A stretch of DNA of 64,000 nucleotides from CAMQRS01 sp964370645 (lineage in GTDB: Bacteria; Bacillota_I; Bacilli_A; Erysipelotrichales; Erysipelotrichaceae), in assembly GCA_964370645.1 (NCBI GenBank), contig CAYJJS010000007.1, positions 1-64,000 on the forward strand. The letters run 5' to 3'. The first letter of the stretch is position 1. Each line of letters begins with the position of its first letter. A model generated the notes under the pieces. It was not told the DNA's origin, made no database searches, and was given only the letters and a program-made list of their open reading frames with translations. The position numbers were made by a program, and so were the translations under genes. Shown piece after piece: positions 17,627 through 26,728 of this stretch.

Positions 17627-20600
17627 ATGAATAAGCTTATAAAAGGGGTATTGTGTTTATGTATGTGTTTTTGTATGTTTTTAACGAATGCGGATATCGT
17701 CGATGTCCAAGCAACGCAAGGGATGATTGGTGCTTATGCAAGCAATCAGACAACGTCTATTCAAAATGGGGAAGGATTCATTGATGCAAGCGCAGATGTA
17801 GAGGGGTTAAAAGATCTGACTAGTTTTACAATGCATACTACATTTACAGTGACTGGTTCATCTGTAAATTCATTATTTTTTATAGGGGATCAAGATGCAT
17901 TTTCAAACTATGTGACAATATATATTAATGGTACAACGTTAGGTATAGAAGCACGCGATGAAAGTGGATCACACATGGTTAGCTCTACAACAACATCTCT
18001 AGCAGGTATTGATTTAACACAACCGCATAAATTGTCGGTAGTGTTTGAAGGTGGTAGTACTTTAAAGTATTACATTGATGGAGAATTGCATGATACAAAG
18101 TCAGTTAGCTCAAATTTCACAAGTGGGTTTATGGATAATGCAGACTTTGTAGGGTTTGGAAAAGGGATGCGTGGTAATGGTGGTAATGGATATCCACTGA
18201 CAGGTACTCTTGCACAAATTGAGGTGTTCAATTATGCATTAAATGAAGAGGAAGTAATGGAATATCACGTGCCTAGTGAAGGGGTTTTATATAGACATGA
18301 TGGAAGCTATTATGAGGGTATAAATGCAGATCTTATCAACGATTATGATAATGTAGCTACATTAAGTGCTTTGTCACAAGGAAGTACAACCATTCGTTTT
18401 AAATCGAATGATTCACAACAAGGTGAAAAGGCACTGATGGCGATAAATAACGACGAAGGTGAATATAGTGGAATCTTGATTAATCCTTCTTTAAACACGA
18501 TTGCCTTTGATGCCACAGTGGTAGATTTAAATACAACCGATGTGTCTATTCAAGATATGATGTGGCACACATTAAGTATTACTAAAAATCATGATACATT
18601 TAAATTCTACTTAGATGGTGAACTTATTGAAAGTATTAGTGACGCTGAATTTGGGTACTATGACCGTGTGGCGAATAGTACAAATATTAGTATTGGTCAT
18701 GTTGCAGGTAGCGAAAATCATACGTTTATTGGAGCTATAGATAATATTGTGGTATATGATATAGGTTATAGCGAATTCGATATTTTAGCGGAGCATAGTG
18801 CTACACTTTGGGAAGCGGGGTTAGAACCAGATTTAAGTAATGCGTATTTTAAAGAAGCGGAAGCAATGTTTTATAGTGGATACGATGATTCTAATTCATA
18901 TCGTATTCCTTCGCTACTAACAACAAAAGAAGGAACGGTATTAGCTGCGATTGATAAAAGAATTACTGGTTCAGCAGATGCTGGTAATATAGATATATCT
19001 ATACGTCGCAGAGAAGCTGGTGAAACAACGTTCTCTGATCCACATGTAGTAGTGGATTTAGTGGATTCGAATAACTCAACACCTTCTGCATTTTTAATTG
19101 ATGCTGCTATGGTTCAAGATGAAGAAACAGGTCGTATATTGATGATTTATGATATGTTTCCAGAAAGTGTTGGACTGATGAACTCGGATATTCTTGAAAC
19201 GGGTAGTGGATATACGGAGATTGAGGGTAAACAGTATCAAGTTTTATTGAATGATGCTGGTGAAGAATATACTGTAAGAGAAGATGGTGTTGTGTATACA
19301 CCTCAAGGGGATGTCAGTGAATATGTGATGATTACACAATGTGCTGCACCTTATGATGAATTAGGGAATTTATATAAAAATGGTGAATATGTGGGGAATG
19401 CTTACTTGTATAGCGGAAGCAATGCAGGTGAGTTGAGTGTTATAAGAACACATTATTTATGGATTTCATATTCTGATGATGATGGGGTAACTTGGTCAAA
19501 TCCTATTGATATCACACCACAAGTAAAAGAAGATTGGATGAAGTTTATTGGGGATGGTCCAGGTGTTGGAATACAACTAGAAAGTGGAGAACTTTTATTC
19601 CCAGTATATAGTGCGAGTGCAAATGTTGGGGGAAGCCAAAGTAGTGCAGTAATTTTAAGTGCAGATGGTGGAGAAACGTGGACACTTGGAGAATCACCAA
19701 ATATTTTACTAGGAGCAGATCGTGAAACAATGAACGATAGTTCGAAAATGGTAACGGAAGCGCAACTTATTCAATTGAATAATGGTGAAGTTAAAATGTT
19801 TATGCGTAATACGAGTGGTAAGGTACGTGTTGCAACCAGCTCGGATAAAGGGATGACTTGGGATAGCATTGAGACGATAGATGAAATAAATGATGTATAT
19901 TGTCAAATGAGTGTTTTCCATTATAACAATAATGGAAAAGAATATGTTGTGTTATCAAATCCAAAATATACTGGTAGAATGGATGGATTTGTATATTTAG
20001 GTGAAGTAACACCGGGTAGTAGCGATATTACATGGACACACTCACAACAACTTTATGAGGGGCATTTTCAATATTCGTGTATTACAGATTTAGGTGTGAA
20101 TGCACAAGGGGTACAACAATTTGGTATTCTATATGAAGTGGATGATGCGCAAGGACAATTGTTGATAGAATATGCAGAATTTGATCAAAATTGGATAACT
20201 GCAGATTTAGTGGAGCAACAAATGGAAGCACCAAAAGTAATTTCATACGATACAAATATTGAGGGTGATACTTTACAAGTAACAATGCACCTAGATCAAT
20301 CAGTGTTTGTGAGAGGTGAAGTTGCATTACAAATGCAAATCGCAAATCAAAATTTTAACGCGGTTTATGTAAGTGGAAGTGGAAGCAATGCGGTTAAGTT
20401 TGAAGTGGGATTACCAGCTAATGTACAAGGTGTAGTTAAAACAACATCATTGGATATTGGTGCAGGGTACATTGAAAATATGAGTGCAATGAAGCCTGTT
20501 ATAGAATCTACTACGATATTGGATTTAACGAAAATATCAAACACAACGATTGCGTCATACTCTTCACAACATTCAAGTAGTGCACAAGAAGGTACTGATG

Positions 20601-22348
20601 GGGCAGCATCGAATGTGATTGATGGAAATCCAAATACATATTGGCATTCAACATGGGGAGGGAGTGAAACTTTACCTCAACATGTCGTGATTGATTTACA
20701 AGAATCGACAAGTATTTATAAATTTGCATATACACCACGTCAAAATGCAAGTAGTGGGCGAGTAATGGAGTATGAATTACAGGTTAGTGAAGATGGTGTG
20801 AATTATACATCTTTTATGGAAGGAAGTTTTAGTACAAGTGCATCAACACAAAGTGTTGAATTTATACCTTTGCAAGCACGTTATGTGAAGTTTGTAGTAC
20901 ATTCTTCAACGGCAGGCGCGAGTTGTTCCGTGGCAGAATTAGAAGTGTTTGAATACACGGATGGTATCTATGAGATAGCAGACAAAACCGAGCTAGAGAA
21001 AGTGTTAAATAGTATACAATCATTAGATTTGGATATATATTCTGAAGCGAGTGTAGATGCGTTAGAAGAAACAATGCAATTCGCACAAGTGACAATGGAT
21101 GCAACAACGCCATCTCAAAGTATGGTGGATCATGCTTATGCAGAAATGATTGAAGCGAAAAATCAATTAATTTATGTGGAGGAAGCAAAAAATTTGTATG
21201 ACACATACAAGCAATATGAAGCGTCTTCTTATGAGTCTGGTTGGGAGGAATTTGTGCAATTATTAGATGAAGTTGTAGATATGCTTGCACAAGCGACGAC
21301 GAATAAAGAAGTATCAGATGCGGTTGTGAAAATGACGTATGCAAATTCATTGTTAGTTATCTCGTTGGATATGGAAAAAGAAATGGCAATGGATACATTA
21401 CAGTCGTATGTAGATTTACAACTGTATGCGCAAGCAGAAGAGCAACAAATTGTTGAAATCTTAAAACAAGCTGAGAGTGATATTGAAAGTGCAAGCGATG
21501 TAGAAGAAATCGAGGATATTATAAACACTGTGAAAGACGCCGTTGATGCAATAGCGTTAAAAGCGGATTACACAGAGATAACACAGGTATTACAAACACT
21601 TGAGATGTTAGATGAAAATTTATATGCGAACTATGAGGTTGTACAAGCAGCAGTGGATGCAGTAAACTATGAGTTAAATACAACACAACAAGCACAGGTG
21701 ACAGAAATGGCAAATGCAATTACACAAGCAATACAAATGCTAGAGTATAAAGGTGCGGATTATAGTAATGTGAACACAGTCATTACGCAAGCGAATGAAT
21801 TGTTCCCTTCTCTATATGTTAACTTTGAAATAGTGGATACTGCCATTGCAGCTGTTCAATATGACTTAGATATAACAAAACAAAGTGAGGTGGATGCATA
21901 CGTAGTAGCAATTAAAGAAGCAATGAATACACTACAAATGAAACCAATTATATATGATGCAATACAAGTGAATGATGAAAAGGATCCATTTACATATCGT
22001 ATTGCAAATGAAAGTATTCAAAATTTTGATAGCGTATTTGTAGATGGGATGAAATTAGATTCCTCTATGTTTGAAGTGATTGATGGTTCTATCATTGTTT
22101 CGTTACTTCCAACATATTTAAATGCTTTACAAGATGGAGAATATACATTGTGGATAGTAAGTGCGACAAATGTTTATGAAACTACTATGGTATATGGGGT
22201 AAGTGAAGTGCCTAATGATGGAGCAGTAGAAGAAAGTGTTGCGCCTTCAACAGGGGATACATCAAATACTGCTAGTTATATACTACTTGTATTGATTTCT
22301 TTCTTACTAGGAATAGGTGTAAGGTTCAAAATAAAACAAGCGAAATAA
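17627..22348 (+). CDS. Cell-wall-anchored GH33 sialidase with LamG, F5/8C and FIVAR modules
   Basis: This 1573-residue exo-alpha-sialidase releases sialic acid from host glycans. In order: signal peptide, two LamG/concanavalin-like domains (about 35-210 and 215-400), and a GH33 beta-propeller from about residue 410. The propeller has the YRIPSL motif and Asp boxes SDDDGVTWS, SADGGETWT and SSDKGMTWD, with candidate triad arginines in YRIP, MFMRNTSGKVR and KYTGRMDG. A discoidin-like F5/8C domain follows from about residue 968, then helical FIVAR repeats. The wall anchor is PSTGD near residue 1540 with a membrane helix and KIKQAK tail. ATG 17627 follows AAAGGGG and starts the signal peptide; the frame is open 33 codons further upstream, into the promoter, so those codons are not coding. 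Confidence 0.92.
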   Translation: MNKLIKGVLCLCMCFCMFLTNADIVDVQATQGMIGAYASNQTTSIQNGEGFIDASADVEGLKDLTSFTMHTTFTVTGSSVNSLFFIGDQDAFSNYVTIYINGTTLGIEARDESGSHMVSSTTTSLAGIDLTQPHKLSVVFEGGSTLKYYIDGELHDTKSVSSNFTSGFMDNADFVGFGKGMRGNGGNGYPLTGTLAQIEVFNYALNEEEVMEYHVPSEGVLYRHDGSYYEGINADLINDYDNVATLSALSQGSTTIRFKSNDSQQGEKALMAINNDEGEYSGILINPSLNTIAFDATVVDLNTTDVSIQDMMWHTLSITKNHDTFKFYLDGELIESISDAEFGYYDRVANSTNISIGHVAGSENHTFIGAIDNIVVYDIGYSEFDILAEHSATLWEAGLEPDLSNAYFKEAEAMFYSGYDDSNSYRIPSLLTTKEGTVLAAIDKRITGSADAGNIDISIRRREAGETTFSDPHVVVDLVDSNNSTPSAFLIDAAMVQDEETGRILMIYDMFPESVGLMNSDILETGSGYTEIEGKQYQVLLNDAGEEYTVREDGVVYTPQGDVSEYVMITQCAAPYDELGNLYKNGEYVGNAYLYSGSNAGELSVIRTHYLWISYSDDDGVTWSNPIDITPQVKEDWMKFIGDGPGVGIQLESGELLFPVYSASANVGGSQSSAVILSADGGETWTLGESPNILLGADRETMNDSSKMVTEAQLIQLNNGEVKMFMRNTSGKVRVATSSDKGMTWDSIETIDEINDVYCQMSVFHYNNNGKEYVVLSNPKYTGRMDGFVYLGEVTPGSSDITWTHSQQLYEGHFQYSCITDLGVNAQGVQQFGILYEVDDAQGQLLIEYAEFDQNWITADLVEQQMEAPKVISYDTNIEGDTLQVTMHLDQSVFVRGEVALQMQIANQNFNAVYVSGSGSNAVKFEVGLPANVQGVVKTTSLDIGAGYIENMSAMKPVIESTTILDLTKISNTTIASYSSQHSSSAQEGTDGAASNVIDGNPNTYWHSTWGGSETLPQHVVIDLQESTSIYKFAYTPRQNASSGRVMEYELQVSEDGVNYTSFMEGSFSTSASTQSVEFIPLQARYVKFVVHSSTAGASCSVAELEVFEYTDGIYEIADKTELEKVLNSIQSLDLDIYSEASVDALEETMQFAQVTMDATTPSQSMVDHAYAEMIEAKNQLIYVEEAKNLYDTYKQYEASSYESGWEEFVQLLDEVVDMLAQATTNKEVSDAVVKMTYANSLLVISLDMEKEMAMDTLQSYVDLQLYAQAEEQQIVEILKQAESDIESASDVEEIEDIINTVKDAVDAIALKADYTEITQVLQTLEMLDENLYANYEVVQAAVDAVNYELNTTQQAQVTEMANAITQAIQMLEYKGADYSNVNTVITQANELFPSLYVNFEIVDTAIAAVQYDLDITKQSEVDAYVVAIKEAMNTLQMKPIIYDAIQVNDEKDPFTYRIANESIQNFDSVFVDGMKLDSSMFEVIDGSIIVSLLPTYLNALQDGEYTLWIVSATNVYETTMVYGVSEVPNDGAVEESVAPSTGDTSNTASYILLVLISFLLGIGVRFKIKQAK

Positions 22349-22355
22349 GCTTTAA

Positions 22356-22405
22356 TGTGAAGTGAGTGTGTACAATGTTACGTTGTGCACAAACACTTCA
22401 CTTTT
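22356..22405 (+). terminator. Intrinsic terminator after the sialidase gene
   Basis: Arms GTGAAGTG..GTGT and ACAC..TTCAC with an inner TACAATG/CGTTGTG pairing form a long stem followed by CTTTTCATTTT. Confidence 0.7.
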
Positions 22406-22453
22406 CATTTTCGACAATTATATAATTTAAAGATTTTCTTGTATGCCTGATTT

Positions 22454-22462
22454 TGATATAAT
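22454..22462 (+). promoter_or_regulatory. Extended -10 promoter of walJ-rlmH
   Basis: TGATATAAT is a perfect extended -10 box 26 bases before the walJ start codon. Confidence 0.6.
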
Positions 22463-22487
22463 GACTAAAGTAGTTAGGAGTGTGTGT

Positions 22488-23237
22488 ATGATAAAATTTG
22501 CATTAGTGGCTAGTGGGTCAAAAGGGAATTGTTGTATTGTTAAAAACAACGAGAGTAGCATCATTATTGATTGTGGAAGTACAAAACGATATTTAACACA
22601 AAGTTTTGAGCGCCTTCAATACAATCATAATGATAGTGATGCCTTGTTTATTACGCATGCACATAGTGATCACGTAGCACAATTGAAGATGTTTCAAAAC
22701 ATTCCAGTGTATAGTAAAGCAAGTCTAGATATTCCCAAATTACACTTGTTAGAAGATTTGAGTGAGGTGTTTTTGCCATCTTTACATATACAAGAAATTC
22801 CTTTGTCACACGATAGTGGAACATGTAGTGGTTATATTGTCACTTCTCACACTCAAAAATTGGTTTATATTACAGATACTGGGTATATTAAAGATGCATA
22901 CTATTCACTATTGTCGAATGCGGATTACTATATTTTTGAAAGTAATCACGATGTGGAGATGTTGATGAAAACAAATCGACCTTATTTCACAAAGCAAAGA
23001 ATTATATCGGATGAAGGGCATTTATGTAATGAAGATAGTGCCTATATTTTATCTCAATTGGTTGGTGAAAATACAAAGGAAATCGTTTTAGCGCATCTAA
23101 GTGAGGAAGGAAATCATCCTGCTTTAGCTTATAACGTGTTACATGAGGTGTTTCAGAAACAATCTGTGAGTCTAGATGCAATCAAGGTGCGATGTGCAAA
23201 ACAATTTGAAATAGTAATTGGGGGAGAACGATTTTAG
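22488..23237 (+). CDS. walJ: WalJ/YycJ-family metallo-beta-lactamase-fold hydrolase
   Basis: This 249-residue protein of the MBL fold has the metal motif THAHSDH (H57, H59, D61, H62), a GSKGNCC start, an ITDTGY strand and a later ESNHD segment. WalJ/YycJ proteins are exo/endonuclease-like and are linked to coordination of cell division with replication. ATG 22488 follows TAGGAG; the upstream in-frame ATG at 22443 overlaps the promoter. Its stop shares one base with the GTG of rlmH, the usual neighbour. The walKR two-component genes that often precede it are absent. Confidence 0.85.
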   Translation: MIKFALVASGSKGNCCIVKNNESSIIIDCGSTKRYLTQSFERLQYNHNDSDALFITHAHSDHVAQLKMFQNIPVYSKASLDIPKLHLLEDLSEVFLPSLHIQEIPLSHDSGTCSGYIVTSHTQKLVYITDTGYIKDAYYSLLSNADYYIFESNHDVEMLMKTNRPYFTKQRIISDEGHLCNEDSAYILSQLVGENTKEIVLAHLSEEGNHPALAYNVLHEVFQKQSVSLDAIKVRCAKQFEIVIGGERF

Positions 23238-23713
23238 TGATTAAAATAATTGCGATAGGAAAGCTTAAAGAAAAAGCATTGAGAAGTTTAGTGGATGAGT
23301 ATGTAAAACGATTGCAACCATACACAAAGATTGAAATAGTAGAGGTGAATGATGAGTCGATATCCAATAAACAATCTAAGGCGGAAGATTTACAAGTACT
23401 CCAACTGGAAGGGGAACGTGTTTTAAAGAAAATTAAAGATAAAGAATATGTTATTGTTTTGGACTTACATGGTAAAACCTATACGAGCGAATCCTTTGCA
23501 GGCATGCTTAGTCAAACCCAAACGTATGGACATAGCGATATTACTTTTGTTATTGGTGGTAGCTTAGGTTTGTCTAAAGATTTAATTCAAAGAGCCAATG
23601 CACGATTTAAATTGAGCGATTTGACTTTTACACATCAAATGGTTCGTGTGCTGTTGTTGGAGCAAGTATATCGTGCTTATAAAATAAACAATAATGAAAC
23701 ATATCATAAATAG
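23237..23713 (+). CDS. rlmH: 23S rRNA (pseudouridine1915-N3) methyltransferase RlmH
   Basis: This 158-residue SPOUT methyltransferase modifies pseudouridine 1915 in helix 69 of 23S rRNA. It starts IKIIAIGKLKEKALR and has the SAM-binding knot FVIGGSLGLSKDL and the C-terminal LTFTHQMVRVLLLEQVYRA. The start is GTG, overlapping the walJ stop by one base, so translational coupling is likely. A ribosome site, GGGGGAG, lies within walJ. Confidence 0.95.
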   Translation: MIKIIAIGKLKEKALRSLVDEYVKRLQPYTKIEIVEVNDESISNKQSKAEDLQVLQLEGERVLKKIKDKEYVIVLDLHGKTYTSESFAGMLSQTQTYGHSDITFVIGGSLGLSKDLIQRANARFKLSDLTFTHQMVRVLLLEQVYRAYKINNNETYHK

Positions 23714-23723
23714 AGAGGTAATG

Positions 23724-24287
23724 ATGAAAAAAGTACTACTAGGTATTTGTATCACTTGTTTGTTAGTGGGGTGCAGTGCACCAAAAGAAGTGGAAGAAGT
23801 TGTAAAGAGTTTGGCACAAAACCAGATTTATGTAAAAGATGAAATATTTACAATGATGGATGAGGAAGAAACTTTACTGTTGCAAGAAAATCAAGTGATT
23901 GATTTACAAGAAAAATTATTGCCAGATCAAAAGGTGCTAGAACAAATTGGCTTGATTGCGGTGGGTTACACTATAGTAAATGTATATGATGATCAAGATG
24001 CATTGCTTAGTACTACAAGAGAGGCGTATACTGGCGATTATTTAGATGCGTTGTATGCAAATGGATACGTGAATAGCGCTAATCAAAAAGTAGAGAGAAT
24101 ATTGGAAGAGGTAGTGATACAAAAAATCACTTGCGTGCGTATGAAAGAAGAGAGTGGAGAGATATATAAATTCTATATTGATAAATACGATTCTAACGCA
24201 GGTCATAAGGCGATTGAACAAAGTGCTACAATTTTAGATGAAAAAAATATCGAGTTATTGAAAGCGGTTTGTTATGACGTATATTAG
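23724..24287 (+). CDS. Small lipoprotein of unknown function
   Basis: This 187-residue protein has a lipoprotein signal MKKVLLGICITCLLVGCSAP, with a lipobox LLVGC near residue 17. The remainder is a mixed alpha/beta extracellular domain without a recognised family. ATG 23724 was chosen over 23721 and 23694 because it gives the best distance to AGAGAGG and a standard lipoprotein start. It lies 10 bases after rlmH and is probably cotranscribed with it. No neighbour points to a function. Confidence 0.65.
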   Translation: MKKVLLGICITCLLVGCSAPKEVEEVVKSLAQNQIYVKDEIFTMMDEEETLLLQENQVIDLQEKLLPDQKVLEQIGLIAVGYTIVNVYDDQDALLSTTREAYTGDYLDALYANGYVNSANQKVERILEEVVIQKITCVRMKEESGEIYKFYIDKYDSNAGHKAIEQSATILDEKNIELLKAVCYDVY

Positions 24288-24321
24288 CGACTAAAAGTTG
24301 TCTTGATTTAAAAAAAAGAAG

Positions 24322-24350
24322 TTGTCAATACACTTAAGTTAGTGTAAAAT
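24322..24350 (+). promoter_or_regulatory. Promoter of ptsH
   Basis: TTGTCA and TAAAAT are separated by 17 bases, about 36 bases before the ptsH start codon, with AGGAGGAAA before the ATG. Confidence 0.75.
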
Positions 24351-24386
24351 AGTAATAGTAAGTATGATACATTAGGAGGAAACATA

Positions 24387-24653
24387 ATGAAACAAATTAC
24401 AGTTACAGTAGTAGATCCAGTTGGATTACACGCGCGTCCAGCAACAGTTGCAGTAAACGCAGCAAGTAAATTTAAAAGTGAAATTAATATTTCTTACGCT
24501 GGTCGTGAAGTAAATATGAAATCAATCATGGGTGTAATGTCTTTAGGAATCCCAACACAATCAGAAATTACAATTTCTTGTGATGGAGAAGACGAAGAAG
24601 CAGCAATCACAGCGATTGAAGAAGTTTTAAAAGCTCAAAAAATTATTGGGTAA
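24387..24653 (+). CDS. ptsH: Phosphocarrier protein HPr
   Basis: This 88-residue protein transfers phosphate from enzyme I to the sugar-specific PTS enzymes II. The catalytic H15 is in GLHARPAT. The regulatory S46 in MKSIMGVMSL is the target of HPr kinase; HPr(Ser-P) is the corepressor of CcpA, which would act at the cre sites found in this window. ptsI is not adjacent; the gene has its own promoter and terminator. Confidence 0.97.
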   Translation: MKQITVTVVDPVGLHARPATVAVNAASKFKSEINISYAGREVNMKSIMGVMSLGIPTQSEITISCDGEDEEAAITAIEEVLKAQKIIG

Positions 24654-24667
24654 TTAAACAAACAATG

Positions 24668-24690
24668 AAGGTGGCTTGCCACCTTTTTTT
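24668..24690 (+). terminator. Intrinsic terminator after ptsH
   Basis: AAGGTGGC and GCCACCTT form an 8-bp stem with a two-base TT loop by strict pairing (more likely four bases in practice), followed by seven T residues. Confidence 0.9.
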
Positions 24691-24713
24691 AATAAAAGGA
24701 AAAGGAGAAAAAC

Positions 24714-26408
24714 ATGTACAAAACAAACTATGAAAGATGGGCAAATCATGCCAATTTAGATGTTAATTTGAAAGCTGAATTAAGCGCAATGAATGAAAAA
24801 CAAATCGAAGATGCATTTTATACAAATATTGAATTTGGGACAGCAGGAATGCGTGGTTTATTAGGGATTGGAACAAACCGTATCAATGTGCATACGATTG
24901 CAAAAGCAAATGTTGGGTTTGCACAATATCTAGTTAGTTTAGGAGCAGAGGCGATGCAAAGAGGGGTTGCAATAGCTTATGATAATCGTCATATGTCACC
25001 AGAATTTGCACAAGTAAGTGCAAGTGTATTAGCCAGCTATGGAGTGAAAAGTTATGTGTTTGAAAGTTTAAGACCAACTCCAGAATTGTCGTTTGCAGTT
25101 CGACATTTAGGATGTGCTGGGGGAATTGTAATTACGGCATCGCATAATCCAAAAGAATATAATGGGTACAAATTATACGATGATAAGGGATGTCAGTTAG
25201 TACCAGCGTTAGCAAAACAAGTGATTGATCGTGTGAATGCAATTGAGGATGAATTAGCAATCCAAACAACTTGTAGTGATGAACAAAAAGAACAAATAGT
25301 AACAATTGGAAAAGAAATTGATGAAGCATACTATCAAGAGGTATTAAATATTCAATTACATCCAGAGATTGATAAGAGTAAAGTGAAGGTTGTGTTTTCA
25401 CCTGAACATGGGACTGCTAATATTCCAGTCCGTGAGGTTTCAAAACGTGCTGGGTATGCGTTTGTAATGGTTGAAGAACAATGTACACCAGATCCTGATT
25501 TTTCAAATACACCAACACCAAATCCAGAAGAAAAGGCAGCTTATGAGTTGTGTTTACAATATGCACAAAGAGAAGATGCAGATATCATTTTAGTGTGTGA
25601 TCCAGATGCCGATCGTATGGGGGTAGGAGTAAAGCATGATGGTGAATATGTTTTACTGAGTGGAAATCAAAGTGGTAGTATTTTAATTGAATATATCTTT
25701 TCACAATTAAAAGCATTAAATAAAATGCCAAAAAATCCAGTTATGTTTAACACAGTAGTAACAAGTGATTTGGGAGAAAAAATCGCGACACATTATGGTG
25801 TTGAAACAGAAAAGACATTGACAGGATTTAAATTCATCGGTGAAAAAGTAGCTAAGTATGAAATAACAAATGAGAAACAATATGTTTTTGGATATGAAGA
25901 AAGTTATGGTAGTTTGATTGCACCATTTGTACGTGATAAGGATGCACCACAAGCATGTTTAATGTTAGCGGAAGCAGCGTGTTACTACAAAGAACAAGGG
26001 AAAACATTAGTAGATGTATTGGAAGATTTATATCAAACACATGGTTATTATGAAGAAAGTCAAGTAGCGCTTACTTTACAAGGTAAGGAAGGGGCTATGA
26101 AAATTAAAGAGATTTTAAGTTCATTACGTACAAGTGATGTTGCTCAAATCGGTGGATATGATGTGATTCGTTATGAAGATTATAAGGACTGTGTAGTTCG
26201 TGAAAATGGAGTACAGTCTACTTTAGAAGGATTTTCAATTTCAGATGTCTTAAAGTATTATTTAAGTGATGGAAGTTGGATTGCAATTCGTCCAAGTGGG
26301 ACAGAGCCAAAATGTAAATTTTATTATTGTGTAAAAGGTACGAGCGCAGAAAATGCTTCTCAAAAAGGTGAACAACTGAAAGAAGCAATGAAACAATACA
26401 TGGTGTAA
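24714..26408 (+). CDS. pgcA: Phosphoglucomutase / phosphomannomutase (PgcA type)
   Basis: This 564-residue alpha-D-phosphohexomutase interconverts glucose-1-phosphate and glucose-6-phosphate. Visible motifs are FGTAGMRG, the catalytic serine loop TASHNPKEYNGYK (Ser near 143), the metal loop DPDADRMG near residue 297, the sugar-binding loop GYEESYG and the phosphate site RPSGTEPK. Length fits the Firmicute PgcA group. AAAGGAGAA precedes the ATG. With glgB and glgP downstream it links glycogen-derived glucose-1-phosphate to glycolysis. Confidence 0.93.
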   Translation: MYKTNYERWANHANLDVNLKAELSAMNEKQIEDAFYTNIEFGTAGMRGLLGIGTNRINVHTIAKANVGFAQYLVSLGAEAMQRGVAIAYDNRHMSPEFAQVSASVLASYGVKSYVFESLRPTPELSFAVRHLGCAGGIVITASHNPKEYNGYKLYDDKGCQLVPALAKQVIDRVNAIEDELAIQTTCSDEQKEQIVTIGKEIDEAYYQEVLNIQLHPEIDKSKVKVVFSPEHGTANIPVREVSKRAGYAFVMVEEQCTPDPDFSNTPTPNPEEKAAYELCLQYAQREDADIILVCDPDADRMGVGVKHDGEYVLLSGNQSGSILIEYIFSQLKALNKMPKNPVMFNTVVTSDLGEKIATHYGVETEKTLTGFKFIGEKVAKYEITNEKQYVFGYEESYGSLIAPFVRDKDAPQACLMLAEAACYYKEQGKTLVDVLEDLYQTHGYYEESQVALTLQGKEGAMKIKEILSSLRTSDVAQIGGYDVIRYEDYKDCVVRENGVQSTLEGFSISDVLKYYLSDGSWIAIRPSGTEPKCKFYYCVKGTSAENASQKGEQLKEAMKQYMV

Positions 26409-26409
26409 T

Positions 26410-26712
26410 ATGTTGAAACATGTCGTGATGTGGAAGTTTGATGCAAGTGTGAGTTATGAAGAACGTCAATGCATCCAAAACTCATTTCTAGAGTTGTTAG
26501 AGCAATTGCAACCCCTTGTAAAGGGGCTGCAATATGCTACTTTAATATGTAATCCAGAAGATACAAGCAATGTTGATATGATGTTGGATAGTGCTTTTGA
26601 CAATGTAGAAGCATTGTCTGCATATCAAATTCATCCAACCCATTTGAAAATTGGGGCTTTGTTGAAAGGGATGGTAGAGAGTCGTAGTTGTATAGATTAT
26701 TTTGAGAAATAA
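26410..26712 (+). CDS. Dabb (stress-responsive alpha/beta barrel) domain protein
   Basis: This 100-residue protein has the dimeric alpha/beta-barrel signature: MLKHVVMWKF at the start, a central ALSAYQIHPTHLKI and the C-terminal VESRSCIDYF. The family includes stress-induced proteins and small-molecule enzymes; no specific reaction can be assigned. It starts one base after the pgcA stop and is followed by glgB after 16 bases, so it sits inside a glycogen/sugar-phosphate operon. A strong hairpin lies within the gene. Confidence 0.8.
   Translation: MLKHVVMWKFDASVSYEERQCIQNSFLELLEQLQPLVKGLQYATLICNPEDTSNVDMMLDSAFDNVEALSAYQIHPTHLKIGALLKGMVESRSCIDYFEK
26506..26532 (+). other. Strong hairpin inside the Dabb coding region
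   Basis: TTGCA-CCCCTT and AAGGGG-TGCAA pair, with one A/C mismatch, around a GTA loop. There is no T-run, so it is not a terminator. Confidence 0.6.
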
Positions 26713-26728
26713 ATAGGGGGTATTGAAG

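Noticed and set aside
20862..21350. A 162-codon minus-strand open frame inside the sialidase gene
   Set aside because: It is rich in Leu and His from antisense reading of a Glu/Ala-rich region and has no start signal.
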